Shown: positions 1 to 5,238 of the stretch, in pieces
Layout: the number at the start of each line of letters is the position of its first letter
How positions within the stretch are numbered: the stretch's first letter is position 1
DNA from: Clostridia bacterium
GTDB lineage: Bacteria; Bacillota; Clostridia; Oscillospirales; CAG-272
Assembly: GCA_017625275.1 (NCBI GenBank)
Contig: JAGALI010000229.1
Span: 1 to 5,240 of the forward strand
DNA length: 5,240 nucleotides
Direction: 5' to 3'
The notes under the pieces: model-generated
Database searches by the model: none
What the model was told of the DNA's origin: nothing
Seen by the model: the letters and a program-made list of their open reading frames with translations, nothing else
Translations under genes and position numbers: made by a program

Positions 1-126
1 ATCTTTGGTAAACAGCGGATGATTATAGGCATAGTCCGGGTAATACTGACCTGCGTTATTTTCCGCGACGATCGTGTACGTCGCCAGGTCCAGGAAAAGA
101 CCAAGATCACGCTCGTTGAAATTCAG
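1..126 (-). CDS. Partial open frame of unidentified protein, probably foreign to the rest of the window
   Basis: On the - strand a frame stays open from about position 126 to the window edge and reads NFNERDLGLFLDLATYTIVA followed by ENNAGQYYPDYAYNHPLFTKD. It has no start or stop here. It is in a different frame from the MscS-like gene that abuts it. GC is about 48% (58 of 120 bases), and about 56% of codons end in G or C (many CTG, GCG, GTC, CCG), visibly richer than the neighbouring genes. I do not recognise the protein. A + strand frame is also open over the same bases, but its peptide is less protein-like. The abrupt change in frame and composition suggests a join to sequence from elsewhere in the genome or from another organism. 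Confidence 0.4.
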   Translation of the reverse strand, partial: MNFNERDLGLFLDLATYTIVAENNAGQYYPDYAYNHPLFTKD

Positions 127-589
127 GTGTTGTAAGGGTAGTATAGAATATTGCAATATCTGTTACTGTTCCCTGTACTCCGTTTGATTCAACATAGTCG
201 CCAACCTCAAATGGCTTAAGTCCAACAATCATAACACCACCGGCAATGTTTGATAGACCTCCCTGTAGTGCAAGACCTATTGTAAGTCCTGCTGATGCGA
301 TAAGCGCACCAAATGCTGAAATGTCAAAGCCAATAACCCCTGCGCCAAGCAATACAACTACAACATAAAGTGCAACTGCAATTGTGTGACCAAGAAATGT
401 GCGAATCGTTGGTGAAAAGCGACTCATCGTTCTTGACTTGATTAGCTTCTTTGTAAAGCCCTTAACAAGCTTACAGCCAATGACAATGATAAGAATTCCT
501 GCGATTACAAGAAAAAGTCGTCTGTAGGACGCAGGATTTGTGAGAAAATTATAAATGTTGCCCCACAAATTTGAGAAAAATTCCTTCAT
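107..589 (-). CDS. MscS-family mechanosensitive channel, truncated in the beta domain
   Basis: Small-conductance mechanosensitive channel of the cytoplasmic membrane, which opens under membrane tension to release solutes during hypo-osmotic shock. Hydrophobic helices lie near residues 24-42 and 66-84. A typical MscS pore helix follows at about 92-113 (SAFGALIASAGLTIGLALQG) and runs into the hallmark start of the beta domain (GLSNIAGG, KPFEVGDYVE, GVQGTVTDI, TTLTTP to residue 155). Family members continue here with a D-N/G-K-x-x-x-x-P-N segment and about 100 more residues of cytoplasmic vestibule. This frame instead reads EFQRA and stops. The real homology ends at about position 125 and the last five codons belong to the unrelated left-end sequence, so the true C-terminus is missing. 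Start ATG at 587-589 has AAGGAGGA (595-602) upstream. It lies 26 bp after the zinc-ribbon gene and probably shares its promoter. Confidence 0.9.
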   Translation of the reverse strand: MKEFFSNLWGNIYNFLTNPASYRRLFLVIAGILIIVIGCKLVKGFTKKLIKSRTMSRFSPTIRTFLGHTIAVALYVVVVLLGAGVIGFDISAFGALIASAGLTIGLALQGGLSNIAGGVMIVGLKPFEVGDYVESNGVQGTVTDIAIFYTTLTTPEFQRA

Positions 590-615
590 TTTAATCCTCC
601 TTATTTATATTTATT

Positions 616-1011
616 TTATAAGCCTTTGTTTTCTGAGGTTTCTATACGCTCAAGAGTTGCTTTACATTTTGGGCAGTTTTCCTTACTAGCAGAAACATAC
701 TCCCCACAGCCCTTACAACGAACCTCTCCCTTTGCCCTTGCAAGCTGTGCCTTAAGCTGTGCAAGCTCTAATTTCAAGGTGTTAATTTCTAGCACACAGC
801 CATCAAGCTCCGCCTTAGCCTCATCAGTCAAGCTTTGAGTATAGGCATAGTAAAGTCCACCAAGCCTTTCAAACGCCTCGTTTATATCAGCGAGCTTTGA
901 TTTAACCTTAATGCTATATTTTGTTACATCGGCAATTTCAGTAGCCTTTTTTGAAACCTTGTTAGCGGTTTTTTTAACAGTACGAGTAACCTTTTTTACA
1001 ATCTCAGCCAT
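616..1011 (-). CDS. Small coiled-coil protein with C-terminal zinc ribbon
   Basis: A 131-residue soluble protein of unassigned function. The N-terminus (about 1-40) is Lys-rich and amphipathic (MAEIVKKVTRTVKKTANKVS). The middle (about 40-95) is predicted to be helical with heptad-like leucines, notably INTLKLELAQLKAQLARAKG. The C-terminus carries a four-cysteine zinc ribbon, C99-x2-C102-x10-C113-x2-C116. Similar small proteins are common in Clostridia, normally named only as zinc-ribbon domain proteins. An ATG also exists at 1015-1017, but AAAGGAGG at 1019-1026 would then touch the start codon. The ATG at 1009-1011 has a normal 7-nt spacing and is chosen. The gene is first in an operon with the MscS-like channel, 26 bp downstream, so a link to envelope or osmotic physiology is possible but only inferred. 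Confidence 0.8.
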   Translation of the reverse strand: MAEIVKKVTRTVKKTANKVSKKATEIADVTKYSIKVKSKLADINEAFERLGGLYYAYTQSLTDEAKAELDGCVLEINTLKLELAQLKAQLARAKGEVRCKGCGEYVSASKENCPKCKATLERIETSENKGL

Positions 1012-1018
1012 AAACATA

Positions 1019-1026
1019 CCTCCTTT
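1019..1026 (-). promoter_or_regulatory. Ribosome binding site that decides the zinc-ribbon gene start
   Basis: AAAGGAGG on the - strand is a near-complete anti-16S match. It sits 7 nt before the ATG at 1009-1011 but only 1 nt before the ATG at 1015-1017, so the downstream ATG is the probable start. Confidence 0.75.
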
Positions 1027-1037
1027 GCTTATATTAT

Positions 1038-1066
1038 ATAATACTATTTTTTGATATTTTTGTCAA
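1038..1066 (-). promoter_or_regulatory. SigA-type promoter for the zinc-ribbon/MscS operon
   Basis: Reading the - strand, a perfect -35 box TTGACA (1061-1066) is followed by a 17-bp A/T-rich spacer (1044-1060) and a -10 box TATTAT (1038-1043, one base from TATAAT). Transcription would start near 1031, giving a leader of about 20 nt that contains just the ribosome binding site. The strong consensus suggests vegetative housekeeping expression. No operator or riboswitch is visible in the short leader. Confidence 0.8.
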
Positions 1067-1074
1067 CAGAATTT

Positions 1075-1103
1075 GTATAAAAAAGCGCCTTTTGATAAGA
1101 CTA
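1075..1103 (+). promoter_or_regulatory. spoVAC: Weak candidate SigG (forespore) promoter for spoVAC-AD-AE
   Basis: spoVA operons are expressed in the forespore under SigG in known spore formers. In the 98-bp gap upstream of spoVAC the best match I see is GTATA (1075-1079, fits the SigG -35 pattern GHATR), a 17-bp gap, and AAGACTA (1097-1103, 5 of 7 to CATACTA). That would give a leader of about 55 nt. The -10 fit is poor and A/T-rich DNA gives such matches by chance. No good SigA promoter was found in this orientation. Confidence 0.2.
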
Positions 1104-1164
1104 TTTTTACAAGGACCTTTTTATTTAACAGCGTATGAATTATTGATAAACTAGGAGTGAATTT

Positions 1165-1596
1165 ATGAACAAGGAAGAATATAAGGAATATGTCAAAAGA
1201 CGCGCCAAGCGCTCAAGCTCCTTTAAAAATTGCGTCTTCGCATTTTTGATTGGCGGATTTATTTGTGTTATTGGACAGGCTTTAATGGAGTTATACACAA
1301 GGCTTGGTGCTACTACGCAAAATGCCAGCACGCTTGTCTCTATTTCGCTAATTTCAGTTGCCGCTTTGCTTACAGGGCTTGGACTTTTCGATAAAATAGC
1401 AAAGCTTGCTGGTGCTGGAACGCTTGTTCCTATAACTGGCTTTTCAAACGCAGTGGTTTCTCCTGCAATAGACACAAGAAGCGAGGGGTACATCTTTGGT
1501 GTAGGTGCTAAAATATTCACAATTGCAGGCCCTGTGATTTTGTATGGCATCTTTACAGGCGTAATTTACGGAATTATTTATTATTTATTTGGGTGA
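1165..1596 (+). CDS. spoVAC: Stage V sporulation protein AC (SpoVAC)
   Basis: Integral membrane component of the SpoVA channel. During sporulation the complex moves Ca-dipicolinic acid into the forespore, and at germination it releases it across the spore inner membrane. SpoVAC itself behaves as a tension-gated channel in B. subtilis. The 143 residues match the usual length of about 150. After a basic N-terminus (KEYVKRRAKRSSSFK) come a membrane segment at about 22-44 containing AFLIGGFICVIGQ, another at about 55-74, the conserved loop AGAGTLVPITGF (82-93), and a C-terminal segment at about 115-141. Start ATG at 1165 has AGGAG (1153-1157) 7 nt upstream. It is the first gene of spoVAC-AD-AE and overlaps neither neighbour; spoVAD begins 3 bp after its stop. 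Family identity is confident; function follows from the family. Confidence 0.95.
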   Translation: MNKEEYKEYVKRRAKRSSSFKNCVFAFLIGGFICVIGQALMELYTRLGATTQNASTLVSISLISVAALLTGLGLFDKIAKLAGAGTLVPITGFSNAVVSPAIDTRSEGYIFGVGAKIFTIAGPVILYGIFTGVIYGIIYYLFG

Positions 1597-1599
1597 GCT

Positions 1600-2589
1600 A
1601 TGAGAGATATTATAAAGCTAGAAAACGCACCAAGGATAAGCTCTTATTATAGTGTGGTTGGAAGTCACGAGCGAAATGGTCCTTTAGGAGATAGGTTTGA
1701 CGAGTTTTCTCTTGATGACAAATTTGAAAAGGACTCTTGGGAAAAGTCCGAAAGTGAAATGCAACGTCTTGCTGTTGTTGGAGCTTTAAAAAAAGGAGAT
1801 TTAAAGGACACTGACATTGACCTTTTGCTTGCTGGTGATTTATTAAATCAATGTGTTGGCTCAAATTATGGTCTTGTAGATTTTGATATACCATATGTCG
1901 GCTTATATGGCGCTTGCTCCACCTGTGCCCTTGGGCTTGCGCTTGGCGCGCTTTTATATAATAGTGGTAGTTGTAAACGACTAGTTTCAGTCACCTCGTC
2001 ACACTTCTGTGCTAGTGAGCGTCAATTTAGATTTCCTCTTGAATATGGTGGGCAACGCACTCCTACCTCTCAATGGACCGTTACAGGCTCCGGTGCCTTT
2101 GTTCTAGGAAACGAGGGTAAGGTGTCTATAAAGGAAATAGTTTTTGGTAAAAGCGTCGACATGGGAATAAACGACATAAACAATATGGGGGCTGCAATGG
2201 CACCCGCCTGCATCGATACCATAAAGAGATATTTTTCAAATTCCGACTACAGTGTCGAGGATTTTGACCTTATTGCTACTGGTGACCTTGGATATGAGGG
2301 TAGTAAAATCCTACGAGATTTGCTCCTTTCCGAAGGAATTGATATAAGAAAAAGCCACGACGATTGTGGACTTATGATTTATGACAGAAAAAGGCAGGAC
2401 AAGCACGCAGGTGGTAGTGGCTGTGGTTGTAGTGCCAGCGTTTTAGCAGGCGATATCATGAAAAGGCTTGAGGCTGGCGAGCTTAAAAGAGTGCTTTTTA
2501 TAGGCACAGGTGCGCTTATGAGTCCTCTAACCTTATATCAGGGTGGGTCTATTCCTGCTGTTGCACATTTAGTTCATTTAGAGGGGTGA
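1600..2589 (+). CDS. spoVAD: Stage V sporulation protein AD (SpoVAD), dipicolinate-binding
   Basis: Peripheral SpoVA subunit with a thiolase/ketosynthase-like fold that binds dipicolinic acid rather than acting as a known enzyme, placed on the spore inner membrane. It is 329 residues against about 338 in B. subtilis. Conserved blocks are NGPLG (26-30), DIDLLLAGDLLNQ (72-84), GACST with the thiolase-type cysteine C106 (104-108), SSH (133-135), ERQFRFPLEYGGQ (140-152), TVTGSGA (160-166), GAAMAPA (197-203), HDDCGLMIY (253-261), GGSGCGCSA (271-279) and TGAL (303-306). These match the B. subtilis protein as I remember it. ATG at 1600 follows the spoVAC stop by 3 bp. The ribosome site is weak (GGGTGAG, overlapping the stop), suggesting translational coupling. 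The next ATG would remove the conserved N-terminus. No truncation or lost motif is seen. Confidence 0.97.
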   Translation: MRDIIKLENAPRISSYYSVVGSHERNGPLGDRFDEFSLDDKFEKDSWEKSESEMQRLAVVGALKKGDLKDTDIDLLLAGDLLNQCVGSNYGLVDFDIPYVGLYGACSTCALGLALGALLYNSGSCKRLVSVTSSHFCASERQFRFPLEYGGQRTPTSQWTVTGSGAFVLGNEGKVSIKEIVFGKSVDMGINDINNMGAAMAPACIDTIKRYFSNSDYSVEDFDLIATGDLGYEGSKILRDLLLSEGIDIRKSHDDCGLMIYDRKRQDKHAGGSGCGCSASVLAGDIMKRLEAGELKRVLFIGTGALMSPLTLYQGGSIPAVAHLVHLEG

Positions 2590-2593
2590 TTTT

Positions 2594-2953
2594 ATGATGA
2601 ATTATTTATGGGCTTTTTTGGTAGGTGGTGCTCTTTGTGTTATTGCACAGCTTTTAATTGACAAAACGAAAATGACTCCTGCAAGGATTCTTGTCACCTA
2701 TGTCTGTGCTGGTGTCATCTTAACTGCCATAGGTCTTTATGAGCCTCTTGTGGACTTTGCAGGCTGTGGTGCAACTGTTCCTCTAACTGGCTTTGGATAT
2801 GCGATTGCAAAGGGTGTGGAGCGTGCTGTAAATGAGGTTGGACTTTTAGGCGTGGTCACAGGTGGTCTTACTGCTACTGCCGGTGGAATCACTGTTGCCA
2901 TTTGTCTTGGATTTATCATGTCCTTGATATTTTCAAGCAAGCCAAAGGATTAA
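2594..2953 (+). CDS. spoVAE: Stage V sporulation protein AE (SpoVAEb type)
   Basis: Small integral membrane subunit of the SpoVA dipicolinate channel. It has 119 residues, against about 116 in the Bacillus SpoVAEb homologue. Membrane segments are at about 4-22 (AFLVGGALCVIAQ), 32-48 and 86-113. The conserved family stretch GLYEPLVDFAGCGATVPLTGF lies at about 47-67. It shares the AFLxGGxxCVIxQ and AGxGxxVPxTGF motifs with SpoVAC, so the two are paralogues. ATG at 2594 is 4 bp after the spoVAD stop; AGGGGTGAT (2582-2590) provides the ribosome site and contains that stop, so coupling is likely. A second ATG follows at once (2597) and cannot be excluded. It ends the operon, and the last base of its TAA is the first base of the terminator stem. 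Confidence 0.95.
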   Translation: MMNYLWAFLVGGALCVIAQLLIDKTKMTPARILVTYVCAGVILTAIGLYEPLVDFAGCGATVPLTGFGYAIAKGVERAVNEVGLLGVVTGGLTATAGGITVAICLGFIMSLIFSSKPKD

Positions 2954-2998
2954 ATAATAAAAAGAGATTTTGCCAGTGCAAAATCTCTTTTTATTATT
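2953..2998. terminator. Bidirectional intrinsic terminator between convergent operons
   Basis: A perfect inverted repeat: arms 2953-2973 and 2978-2998 (21 bp) with a 4-nt loop CAGT. The core AGAGATTTTGC is flanked by A-runs on the left and T-runs on the right, so either strand gives a hairpin followed by a U-rich tract. It fills the whole gap between spoVAE (stop 2951-2953) and the TPM gene on the other strand (stop complement 2997-2999). Each outer arm base reaches into a stop codon. Confidence 0.92.
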
Positions 2999-3767
2999 AG
3001 AATCGTCCTCCGCCACCACCGTGACTTCTACCACCAGAGCGACCACTTGAGCTACTCTTTGGTTTTGCCACGCGTCTTATGGTGCTATAAAGATACATAT
3101 CCCTAGAAACAGTTAGGTTAAATGAGCCGTTTTTTACATACATGGTTGCATTTTTCTGTGGTCTTGCATTATTCATTGCTCGTCTCATTATAACAATTGT
3201 AATAGCTCCTGCCACAATTGCAACAATAATAGAAATCACAACTCCTACCCAAAAGCCTTGCCAATCAAGGCTTCCCTTTTCGGATTCGTATTTTATCAGG
3301 ATTTCATCAGATTTTCGTGCAAAATCAAAGGCTGCACCATAAAAATCATTCTGCTTTAATTCTGGCAAAATCTCATTTTCAAGCGCATTAAATCTAGTGC
3401 GAGAAAAAGCATCATTCGCCTCACCCGTTAAGCAAATGTAGTACTCTCTATTGCTTTCACTAATAAGAAGCAAAACTCCTGTGCCGTCATTTCCATAGCC
3501 GTAGCCATTATTATCATAAAAGCTCTCGGCAAAGGCCCTTGCACTTTTATTACCATATGTGGCTGTGGTTACAACAACTAGCTCACACCTGTGCTTTTGA
3601 GAAATTTCTCCAAGAAGTGATTCAAGGCTTTCTTCCTCCTCAAAGGTAAAGATGTCCTCCTCATCTACAAGCAGTGGTCTTGAGGTTGCAAAAGCAGTTA
3701 TAGCAAGCACGCTAAGGGTTGCAAGCACAAAAATCATTATAAGCAAGGGTTTAAATAGTCTTATCAT
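2997..3767 (-). CDS. TPM-domain membrane protein (YdjH-like), Gly-rich tail
   Basis: A 256-residue exported and membrane-anchored protein. An N-terminal signal or anchor segment (about 3-27, ending ITAFA-TS) precedes a TPM domain (about residues 30-160) with RPLLVDEEDIFT, CELVVVTTATYG, YGNDGTGVLLLIS and FDFARKSDEI. A strong membrane helix follows at about 173-193. The tail ends SGRSGGRSHGGGGGRF, a Ser/Gly/His-rich ending typical of bacterial TPM (YgcG-like) proteins. TPM domains are linked to phosphatase activity in plants and to membrane-complex assembly in bacteria; the exact role here is unknown. An ATG at 3771-3773 is possible, but AAGGGGGG (3774-3781) abuts it and sits 6 nt before the ATG at 3765-3767, so the latter is chosen. 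It is the last gene of the operon, beginning 12 bp after the YdjG-like stop, which the ribosome site overlaps. Confidence 0.88.
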   Translation of the reverse strand: MIRLFKPLLIMIFVLATLSVLAITAFATSRPLLVDEEDIFTFEEEESLESLLGEISQKHRCELVVVTTATYGNKSARAFAESFYDNNGYGYGNDGTGVLLLISESNREYYICLTGEANDAFSRTRFNALENEILPELKQNDFYGAAFDFARKSDEILIKYESEKGSLDWQGFWVGVVISIIVAIVAGAITIVIMRRAMNNARPQKNATMYVKNGSFNLTVSRDMYLYSTIRRVAKPKSSSSGRSGGRSHGGGGGRF

Positions 3768-3773
3768 ACACAT

Positions 3774-3781
3774 CCCCCCTT
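3774..3781 (-). promoter_or_regulatory. Ribosome binding site that decides the TPM gene start
   Basis: AAGGGGGG on the - strand overlaps the upstream TAA (3780-3782). Spacing is 0 nt to the ATG at 3773 and 6 nt to the ATG at 3767, favouring the latter. The overlap suggests coupled translation with the preceding gene. Confidence 0.65.
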
Positions 3782-4877
3782 AAAATAGCATTGCGAGGAG
3801 CGAAATCAGAGCCCCTGCAGATGCCGTTGCGCCTGCAACAAGTCCAAACCATCCTATGGTTTTTTTCTTGTCAATTGGTAGCTCGCCAACGAACTTTCCT
3901 GTTTGCCCATTCATGGCGAAGGTGTATGTTTTATCCTTATATTTGGTGTTAAGCAACCATACAGGAAGCAAGGCATAGCCTGTTTTTCCATTTAAAATTT
4001 TAATACTTGAGCTTTGTGTGGTTACTGTTGTATAGCCCATTGTTGTTCTTGAAAATTGGCTTTCAGTGCTTCTCTTAATACGCTCATTTGCATGTGCTGA
4101 TGCTTGCTTTGGGTCAACATCATATTTTTCAGCAGTAAAGCCTGCAAGATATGGCATATTGAAATCAACCATTTCGCTATAATTAAACGGCTCAATCGCC
4201 TCCATATATATATCGTCCATTTTTGACGAGCCATCGGCTGGAACTCTCACAAAGGAAAGCGTTCCTGCACGAGTCAAGAGAAAATGAGAGGTCTTTGTGT
4301 ATCTATAATTACTATCAGACCATGTGCGAACCCTGGTTGCGCGATATCTCATGCTAGAGTCTGTGTCGCAATCATAAAGCCAAAATGGCACATATATGCC
4401 CTCAATTTTATCAAGCGTGTGTAGACCCTTAAAATCCTTTGGCAATAAGGGCTTCTTTTTCATAAAACGCTCAAAGCCTTTTTGTGCCTCTTCCTTATTA
4501 ACCTTAAAGGGAATTACATAGTCTGGGCGAAATGCGCCAGAAAGCTTACCAGAAACGATTACAGGGGCGCCACAATATGGGCAAAGCGTTGCCGCGGTTG
4601 TAGCATCTGCAACAATTTCTCCAGCACAGGCCGAGCAGGTATAAACATTAAGCTCCTCGCCCTCTTGCCAATCACCGTTTCCGCTTTGCGAGGTGTATTC
4701 ATCCCAAGCAGGCTCGCTAGCGTTCTTGGCTTCATCCTCAGCCTCATTAAAGTCCTTTACAGCCTCGACATCAAACTCGGTGTTACAGTATGGGCACACG
4801 AGCTTTTGAAGCTTGGAATCAAAGCTTATCGCTCCACTACAGCACGGACATTTATATTCTACAAGTGTGTTATTCAC
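3780..4877 (-). CDS. Double zinc-ribbon, tail-anchored membrane protein (YdjG-like)
   Basis: A 365-residue protein of the kind annotated as TFIIB-type zinc-ribbon protein in Firmicutes. Two N-terminal ribbons are clear: C10-x2-C13 with C28-x2-C31 (KCPCCSG, CPYCNTEF), and C81-x2-C84 with C99-x2-C102 (CSACAGE, CPYCGAP). An acidic linker (about 40-78) separates them. A conserved globular region (about 105-335) follows, including RPDYVIPFKV, IEGIYVPFWLYDC and LLPVWLLNTKYK. The C-terminal 341-365 is a hydrophobic helix, so the protein is probably tail-anchored with the ribbons in the cytoplasm. It starts at GTG (4875-4877): an in-frame TAA two codons upstream rules out earlier starts, and later ones would lose the first ribbon. 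In B. subtilis the relative YdjG works with YdjH and YdjI to tie PspA to the membrane. That role is inferred here from domain make-up and the adjoining genes. Confidence 0.82.
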   Translation of the reverse strand: MNNTLVEYKCPCCSGAISFDSKLQKLVCPYCNTEFDVEAVKDFNEAEDEAKNASEPAWDEYTSQSGNGDWQEGEELNVYTCSACAGEIVADATTAATLCPYCGAPVIVSGKLSGAFRPDYVIPFKVNKEEAQKGFERFMKKKPLLPKDFKGLHTLDKIEGIYVPFWLYDCDTDSSMRYRATRVRTWSDSNYRYTKTSHFLLTRAGTLSFVRVPADGSSKMDDIYMEAIEPFNYSEMVDFNMPYLAGFTAEKYDVDPKQASAHANERIKRSTESQFSRTTMGYTTVTTQSSSIKILNGKTGYALLPVWLLNTKYKDKTYTFAMNGQTGKFVGELPIDKKKTIGWFGLVAGATASAGALISLLAMLF

Positions 4878-4887
4878 CTTTTATTTG

Positions 4888-4893
4888 TCCTTT
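4888..4893 (-). promoter_or_regulatory. Ribosome binding site for the GTG-started YdjG-like gene
   Basis: AAAGGA on the - strand lies 10 nt before the GTG at 4875-4877 and overlaps the stop codon (4892-4894) of the upstream gene. The spacing is slightly long; a second weak purine run (AAAAG) directly precedes the GTG. Confidence 0.5.
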
Positions 4894-5128
4894 ACTTAAT
4901 ATCGGAATCATCAAAAATATCACCACATTCAGGGCAGAATTTTGGTGGATTCTTAGGGTCGGCTGGCTCCCAGCCACACTTATCGCATCTATATAGTGGT
5001 GCGCCCTGAGGCTTTTTAGCGCCACATTCGGTACAGAATTTTCCCTTATTAACTGCTCCACAGGCGCATGTCCAGCCACTAACCTCTGGCTTCTTAGCTC
5101 CACACTCCTGACAGAATTTACCGTCATT
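4892..5128 (-). CDS. C-terminal zinc-ribbon tail of YdjI/SPFH-like protein (5' end missing)
   Basis: Seventy-eight in-frame codons up to TAA at 4892-4894. The peptide is tandem zinc ribbons: a half ribbon GKFCQECGAKKPE, a full one WTCACGAVNKGKFCTECGAKKP (C21, C23, C32, C35), and a last one YRCDKCG to KFCPECG (C48, C51, C65, C68), ending DIFDDSDIK. Such tails close the YdjI-type SPFH (virion-core-like) proteins that accompany YdjG- and YdjH-type genes, which fits the two genes downstream (14-bp gap to the next start). The SPFH domain itself is not in the window. Upstream the frame meets TAG at 5129-5131, and the sequence beyond does not resemble the family, so the gene is cut rather than short. 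A longer + or - strand frame across these bases is a shadow. Zinc-ribbon identity is solid; SPFH parentage is inferred. Confidence 0.68.
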   Translation of the reverse strand, partial: NDGKFCQECGAKKPEVSGWTCACGAVNKGKFCTECGAKKPQGAPLYRCDKCGWEPADPKNPPKFCPECGDIFDDSDIK

Positions 5129-5238
5129 CTATATTTTGTTTCAATATCACCAAGGTTTTCGCATTCCGTTTCAAGCTCTGCCCATTTTATCCATAGATGT
5201 GGATTATCTTGAACACAATTACATCCCTCACGTAGTAA
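5127..5238 (-). CDS. Partial open frame, TPR/HAT-like repeat fragment
   Basis: From the right edge a - strand frame reads LLREGCNCVQDNPHLWIKWA then ELETECENLGDIETKYRM, without start or stop. The pattern NPHLWIKWAELE followed by a short acidic, Gly-containing turn resembles one unit of helical TPR/HAT-type repeats (aromatic W-x2-W-A-x-L-E helix). This is a resemblance by eye over a single unit. The frame runs on out of register into the zinc-ribbon gene (VNSVRSVELRSQ and so on), which is plainly a frame shadow, so the real match ends near 5127. It probably belongs to another locus joined here. Confidence 0.4.

Noticed and set aside
105..135. Insertion element or phage attachment site truncating the MscS gene
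   Set aside because: No terminal inverted repeat, direct repeat, integrase or transposase sequence is visible in the 124 bases left of the join, though the window is too short to exclude it.
1133..1159. Alternative SigG promoter with GTATG at 1133-1137 as -35
   Set aside because: The matching -10 would fall on the spoVAC ribosome binding site and does not resemble CATANTA.
1140..1550. - strand frame opposite spoVAC (136 codons)
   Set aside because: Antisense shadow of the well-conserved spoVAC gene, without a start signal.
1610..1894. - strand frame opposite spoVAD
   Set aside because: Antisense to the conserved SpoVAD N-terminus; peptide is low-complexity and unrecognisable.
4482..5009. 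Long + strand open frame of 175 codons
   Set aside because: It is antisense to the zinc-ribbon genes, lacks a ribosome site, and its peptide shows no domain pattern; the - strand frames carry clear CxxC motifs and operon spacing.
4870..5127. - strand frame of 85 codons beginning MTVNSVRS
   Set aside because: It overlaps the zinc-ribbon tail one frame off and reads as a shadow; it stays open only by joining the right-end fragment. No ribosome site precedes its ATG.
5120..5135. Simple sequencing frameshift in the zinc-ribbon gene
   Set aside because: Shifting by one base either way does not restore the expected preceding ribbon half; the upstream peptide is of a different type.
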